Shown in pieces: positions 3,482-5,995 of a stretch of 5,995 nucleotides of DNA. The stretch comes from Lysobacteraceae bacterium (GTDB taxonomy: Bacteria; Pseudomonadota; Gammaproteobacteria; Xanthomonadales; Xanthomonadaceae). The number at the start of each line of letters is the position of its first letter. Within the stretch, counting starts at the first letter, position 1. The notes under the pieces are model-generated. The model saw only the letters and a program-made list of their open reading frames with translations, did no database searches and was not told the origin of the DNA. The stretch is from NCBI GenBank assembly GCA_003449195.1, contig DMID01000157.1:1526-7520 (forward strand), in the 5' to 3' direction. Made by a program: the position numbers and the translations under genes.

Positions 3482-5995
3482 TCAAACCCCAACCGGGTTC
3501 GCCTTCTCCGGGTCAATCTTGTACTGCTTGATCGCCCTTGCCACGTCCTTGCCGGTCATCTTGCCTTCCTTCGCCAGGGCGGCGATGGCGGCGTGGGCGA
3601 TGTAGTAGCGGTCCACTTCGAAGAAGCGGCGCAGGTTGGCACGGGTGTCGCTGCGGCCGAAGCCGTCGGTGCCCAGCACGGTGTAGTGGCCGGGGACGAA
3701 GGCACGGATCTGGTCGGCAAAGGCGCGCACGTAGTCGGTGGCGGCAATGGCCGGGCCCTGGCGGCCTTCCAGCAGTTCGGTCACGTAGGGCTTGCGCTGT
3801 TCGGCCTCGGGGTGCAGGCGGTTCCAGCGTTCCGCGTCGAAGCCCTCGCGGCGCAGCTCGTTGAAGCTGGGGCAGCTCCAGATGTCGGCGGTCACGCCGA
3901 AATCCTTGTCCAGCAGTTCGGCCGCGGCGATGGCCTCGCGCAGGATGGTGCCGCTGCCCAGCAGTTGCACGCGCAACTCGCCCTTCTTGGGCTTGCCGGC
4001 GTCCTGCAGCAGGTACATGCCCTTGATGATGCCGGTCTCCGCGCCCGCCGGCATGGCCGGGTGGGTGTAGTTCTCGTTCATCAGGGTGAGGTAGTAGTAC
4101 TCGTCGATCTGGTCTTCCAGCATGGCCTTCATGCCGTGCTGCAGGATCACGGTGACCTCGAAGCCGAAGGTGGGGTCGTAGCTGCGCACGTTGGGGATGC
4201 CGCCGGCCACGATCTGGCTGAAGCCGTCCTCGTGCTGCAGGCCTTCGCCGTTGAGCGTGGTGCGCCCGGCGGTGCCGCCCAGCAGGAAGCCGCGCGTGCG
4301 CATGTCCGCCGCCTGCCAGGCGATGTCGCCCACGCGCTGGAAGCCGAACATGGAGTAGTAGATGTAGAACGGCAGCATCGGCACGTCGCTGACCGAGTAG
4401 CTGGTGCCGGCGGCCATCCAGCTGGCAATGGCGCCCGGCTCGCTGATGCCTTGCTGCAGCACCTGGCCGGAGGCTTCCTCGCGGTAGTACATCAGCTGGT
4501 CGGCATCCACCGGCTTGTACTTCTGGCCGAACGGGGCGTAGATGCCGATCTGCCGGAACAGGCCTTCCATGCCGAAGGTGCGCGCCTCGTCGGCCACGAT
4601 GGGCACCAGGTGCGGGCCCACCTGCTTGTCGCGCAGCGCGATGTTGAGCGTCTGCACGAAGGCCATGGTGGTGGAGTAGGTGCGCTCGCCGCTTTCCTTG
4701 AGCAGGCGCTCGTAGGTGGGCAGCGCCGGCACGGCAAAGGTCTTGGTGGACTTGCGGCGGCGCGAGGGCAGGTAGCCGCCCAGCGCGGCGCGGCGCTCCT
4801 TGATGTACTGCACCTCGGGCGAGTTTTCGCCGGGGTGGAAGAAGGGCACCTGCTCGGCGTCCTCGATCTGCTTGTCGGTCAGCGGGATGTTGAAGCGGTC
4901 GCGGAAGGTCTTGATGGCCTCGTTGTCCAGCTTCTTGGTCTGGTGCGTGGGGTTGAGCGACTCGCCGGCGCTGCCCATGCCGTAGCCCTTCACCGTCTTG
5001 GTGAGGATCACCGTGGGCATGCCCTTGGTGTTCACCGCCTGGTGGTAGGCGGCGTACACCTTGTGCGGGTCGTGGCCGCCGCGGTTGAGGCGCCAGATGT
5101 CGTCGTCGGACAGGCTGGCCACCATCGCGCGCGTCTCCGGGTACTTGCCGAAGAAATGCTCGCGCGTGTACGCGCCGCCGAAGGCCTTGCAGTTCTGGTA
5201 CTCGCCGTCGACGGTTTCCATCATCAGCTTGCGCAGCACGCCGTCGGTGTCGCGGGCCAGAAGCGGATCCCAGTACGAGCCCCAGATCAGCTTGATGACG
5301 TTCCAGCCGGCGCCGCGGAACACGCCTTCCAGCTCCTGGATGATCTTGCCGTTGCCGCGCACCGGGCCGTCCAGGCGCTGCAGGTTGCAGTTGACCACGA
5401 ACACCAGGTTGTCCAGCCCTTCGCGGCCGGCCAGTGCGATGGCGCCCAGGCTTTCGGGCTCGTCGCTCTCGCCGTCGCCCATGAAGCACCACACCTTGCG
5501 GTCGGACGGCTCGATCATGCCGCGGTGCTCCAGGTACTTCATGAACTGCGCCTGGTAGATCGCCGCCAGCGGGCCCAGGCCCATCGACACGGTGGGCGTC
5601 TGCCAGAATTCGGGCATCAGCCACGGGTGCGGGTAGGACGACAGACCGTGGCCGTCCACTTCCATGCGGAAGCTGTCCAGCTGCGCCTCGCCGATGCGGC
5701 CTTCGAGGAAGGCGCGCGAGTAGATGCCCGGCGCGCTGTGGCCCTGGATGTACAGCAGGTCGCCGGGGTGGTTTTCGCTGGGTGCGCGCCAGAAGTGGTT
5801 GAAGCCCACGTCGTACAGCGTGGCCGCCGAGGCGAAGCTGGCAATGTGGCCGCCCAGGTCGCCGGGCTTGCGGTTGGCACGCACCACGGTGGCCATCGCG
5901 TTCCAGCGGATCAGCGAGCGGATCTTCCATTCGATGGCCGCATCGCCGGGGCTCTTAGCCTCGTTGGCCGGGGCGATGGTGTTGACGTATTCGGT
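3482..5995 (-). CDS. aceE: Pyruvate dehydrogenase E1 component (partial, N-terminus outside window)
   Basis: This thiamine-diphosphate enzyme decarboxylates pyruvate and reductively acetylates the lipoyl groups of E2 (AceF) in the cytoplasmic pyruvate dehydrogenase complex. 837 codons are visible to the TGA at 3484-3482. The frame stays open through the window edge, and the first visible residues (TEYVNTI) correspond to about residue 57 of the 887-residue E. coli AceE (recalled alignment), so about 56 residues are missing. The ATG at 5896 is internal. Conserved sites, numbered from the edge: GGH (His50, E. coli His106), QGH (His86, His142), the ThDP motif GDGESDEPES (173-182) ending in NCN (202-204, Asn258/Asn260), mobile-loop NPTHQ (His351, His407), ISEPGA (Glu519, the catalytic Glu571) and GLQHEDG (His588, His640). 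All are intact. The C-terminus is full length. A strong terminator follows about 20 nt after the stop; no aceF or lpd lies directly downstream, unlike E. coli. G+C-rich codon use marks it as a core chromosomal gene. Confidence 0.98.
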   Translation of the reverse strand, partial: TEYVNTIAPANEAKSPGDAAIEWKIRSLIRWNAMATVVRANRKPGDLGGHIASFASAATLYDVGFNHFWRAPSENHPGDLLYIQGHSAPGIYSRAFLEGRIGEAQLDSFRMEVDGHGLSSYPHPWLMPEFWQTPTVSMGLGPLAAIYQAQFMKYLEHRGMIEPSDRKVWCFMGDGESDEPESLGAIALAGREGLDNLVFVVNCNLQRLDGPVRGNGKIIQELEGVFRGAGWNVIKLIWGSYWDPLLARDTDGVLRKLMMETVDGEYQNCKAFGGAYTREHFFGKYPETRAMVASLSDDDIWRLNRGGHDPHKVYAAYHQAVNTKGMPTVILTKTVKGYGMGSAGESLNPTHQTKKLDNEAIKTFRDRFNIPLTDKQIEDAEQVPFFHPGENSPEVQYIKERRAALGGYLPSRRRKSTKTFAVPALPTYERLLKESGERTYSTTMAFVQTLNIALRDKQVGPHLVPIVADEARTFGMEGLFRQIGIYAPFGQKYKPVDADQLMYYREEASGQVLQQGISEPGAIASWMAAGTSYSVSDVPMLPFYIYYSMFGFQRVGDIAWQAADMRTRGFLLGGTAGRTTLNGEGLQHEDGFSQIVAGGIPNVRSYDPTFGFEVTVILQHGMKAMLEDQIDEYYYLTLMNENYTHPAMPAGAETGIIKGMYLLQDAGKPKKGELRVQLLGSGTILREAIAAAELLDKDFGVTADIWSCPSFNELRREGFDAERWNRLHPEAEQRKPYVTELLEGRQGPAIAATDYVRAFADQIRAFVPGHYTVLGTDGFGRSDTRANLRRFFEVDRYYIAHAAIAALAKEGKMTGKDVARAIKQYKIDPEKANPVGV

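Noticed and set aside
3470..3484. Similarity of AATGAGATTACATC here to AATGTGAAATCACA near 1619 as islet direct repeats
   Set aside because: The match needs gaps and mismatches and is too weak to support an attachment site.
3476..3484. Extended -10 TGATGTAAT as promoter of the ATPase gene
   Set aside because: There is no -35 match, and the transcript would run straight into the aceE terminator; kept only as a remark in the findings.
3513..5930. 805-codon minus-strand frame overlapping aceE
   Set aside because: It is a one-base-shifted shadow of aceE with an Arg/Pro/Gly/His-rich translation; the aceE frame carries all conserved E1 residues.

Overview
The window is G+C-rich bacterial chromosome. 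AceE is of the homodimeric proteobacterial E1 type and closely follows E. coli AceE. Together with the XRE-regulator style and the high G+C, it suggests a gammaproteobacterium of the Xanthomonas/Lysobacter/Stenotrophomonas kind. That placement is inference from protein flavour and has not been checked by a search.

Layout, left to right. (1) At 1-256 (minus) is the N-terminal part of a multi-pass membrane protein whose 3' end runs off the window. It resembles the membrane front end of a sensor diguanylate cyclase, but no catalytic domain is visible. (2) At 257-601 is a gene-free stretch with a candidate promoter and a strong imperfect hairpin. (3) At 602-1090 (minus) is an uncharacterised 162-residue helical protein. 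It is divergent from (4), a 105-residue XRE-type helix-turn-helix regulator at 1188-1505 (plus). A 19-bp palindrome sits between them and overlaps a candidate promoter, which suggests the regulator controls the pair. (5) At 1506-1680 is an AT-richer convergent gap with short repeats. (6) At 1681-3407 (minus) are two overlapping genes of clearly lower G+C: an OLD/AAA-type ATPase with ABC-like motifs, followed through an ATGA overlap by a small protein with a PD-(D/E)XK-like D...ExK pattern. (7) A rho-independent terminator lies at 3438-3461. (8) At 3482-5995 (minus) is aceE, pyruvate dehydrogenase E1, lacking only about 56 N-terminal codons beyond the window edge.

The ordinary part is aceE, the central enzyme linking glycolysis to the TCA cycle, with its own terminator. 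The interesting part is the compact ATPase plus nuclease-like pair placed directly behind that terminator. Its composition is unlike both flanks (three hand-counted 60-base lines inside gave 48-53 % G+C and a fourth 43 %, against about 60-80 % in two aceE lines). The architecture resembles two-gene ATPase/effector anti-phage modules such as Septu (PtuA/PtuB) or PARIS (AriA/AriB), but the effector is neither an HNH protein nor an obvious TOPRIM protein. It is best described as a candidate, unnamed two-component defence module acquired horizontally.
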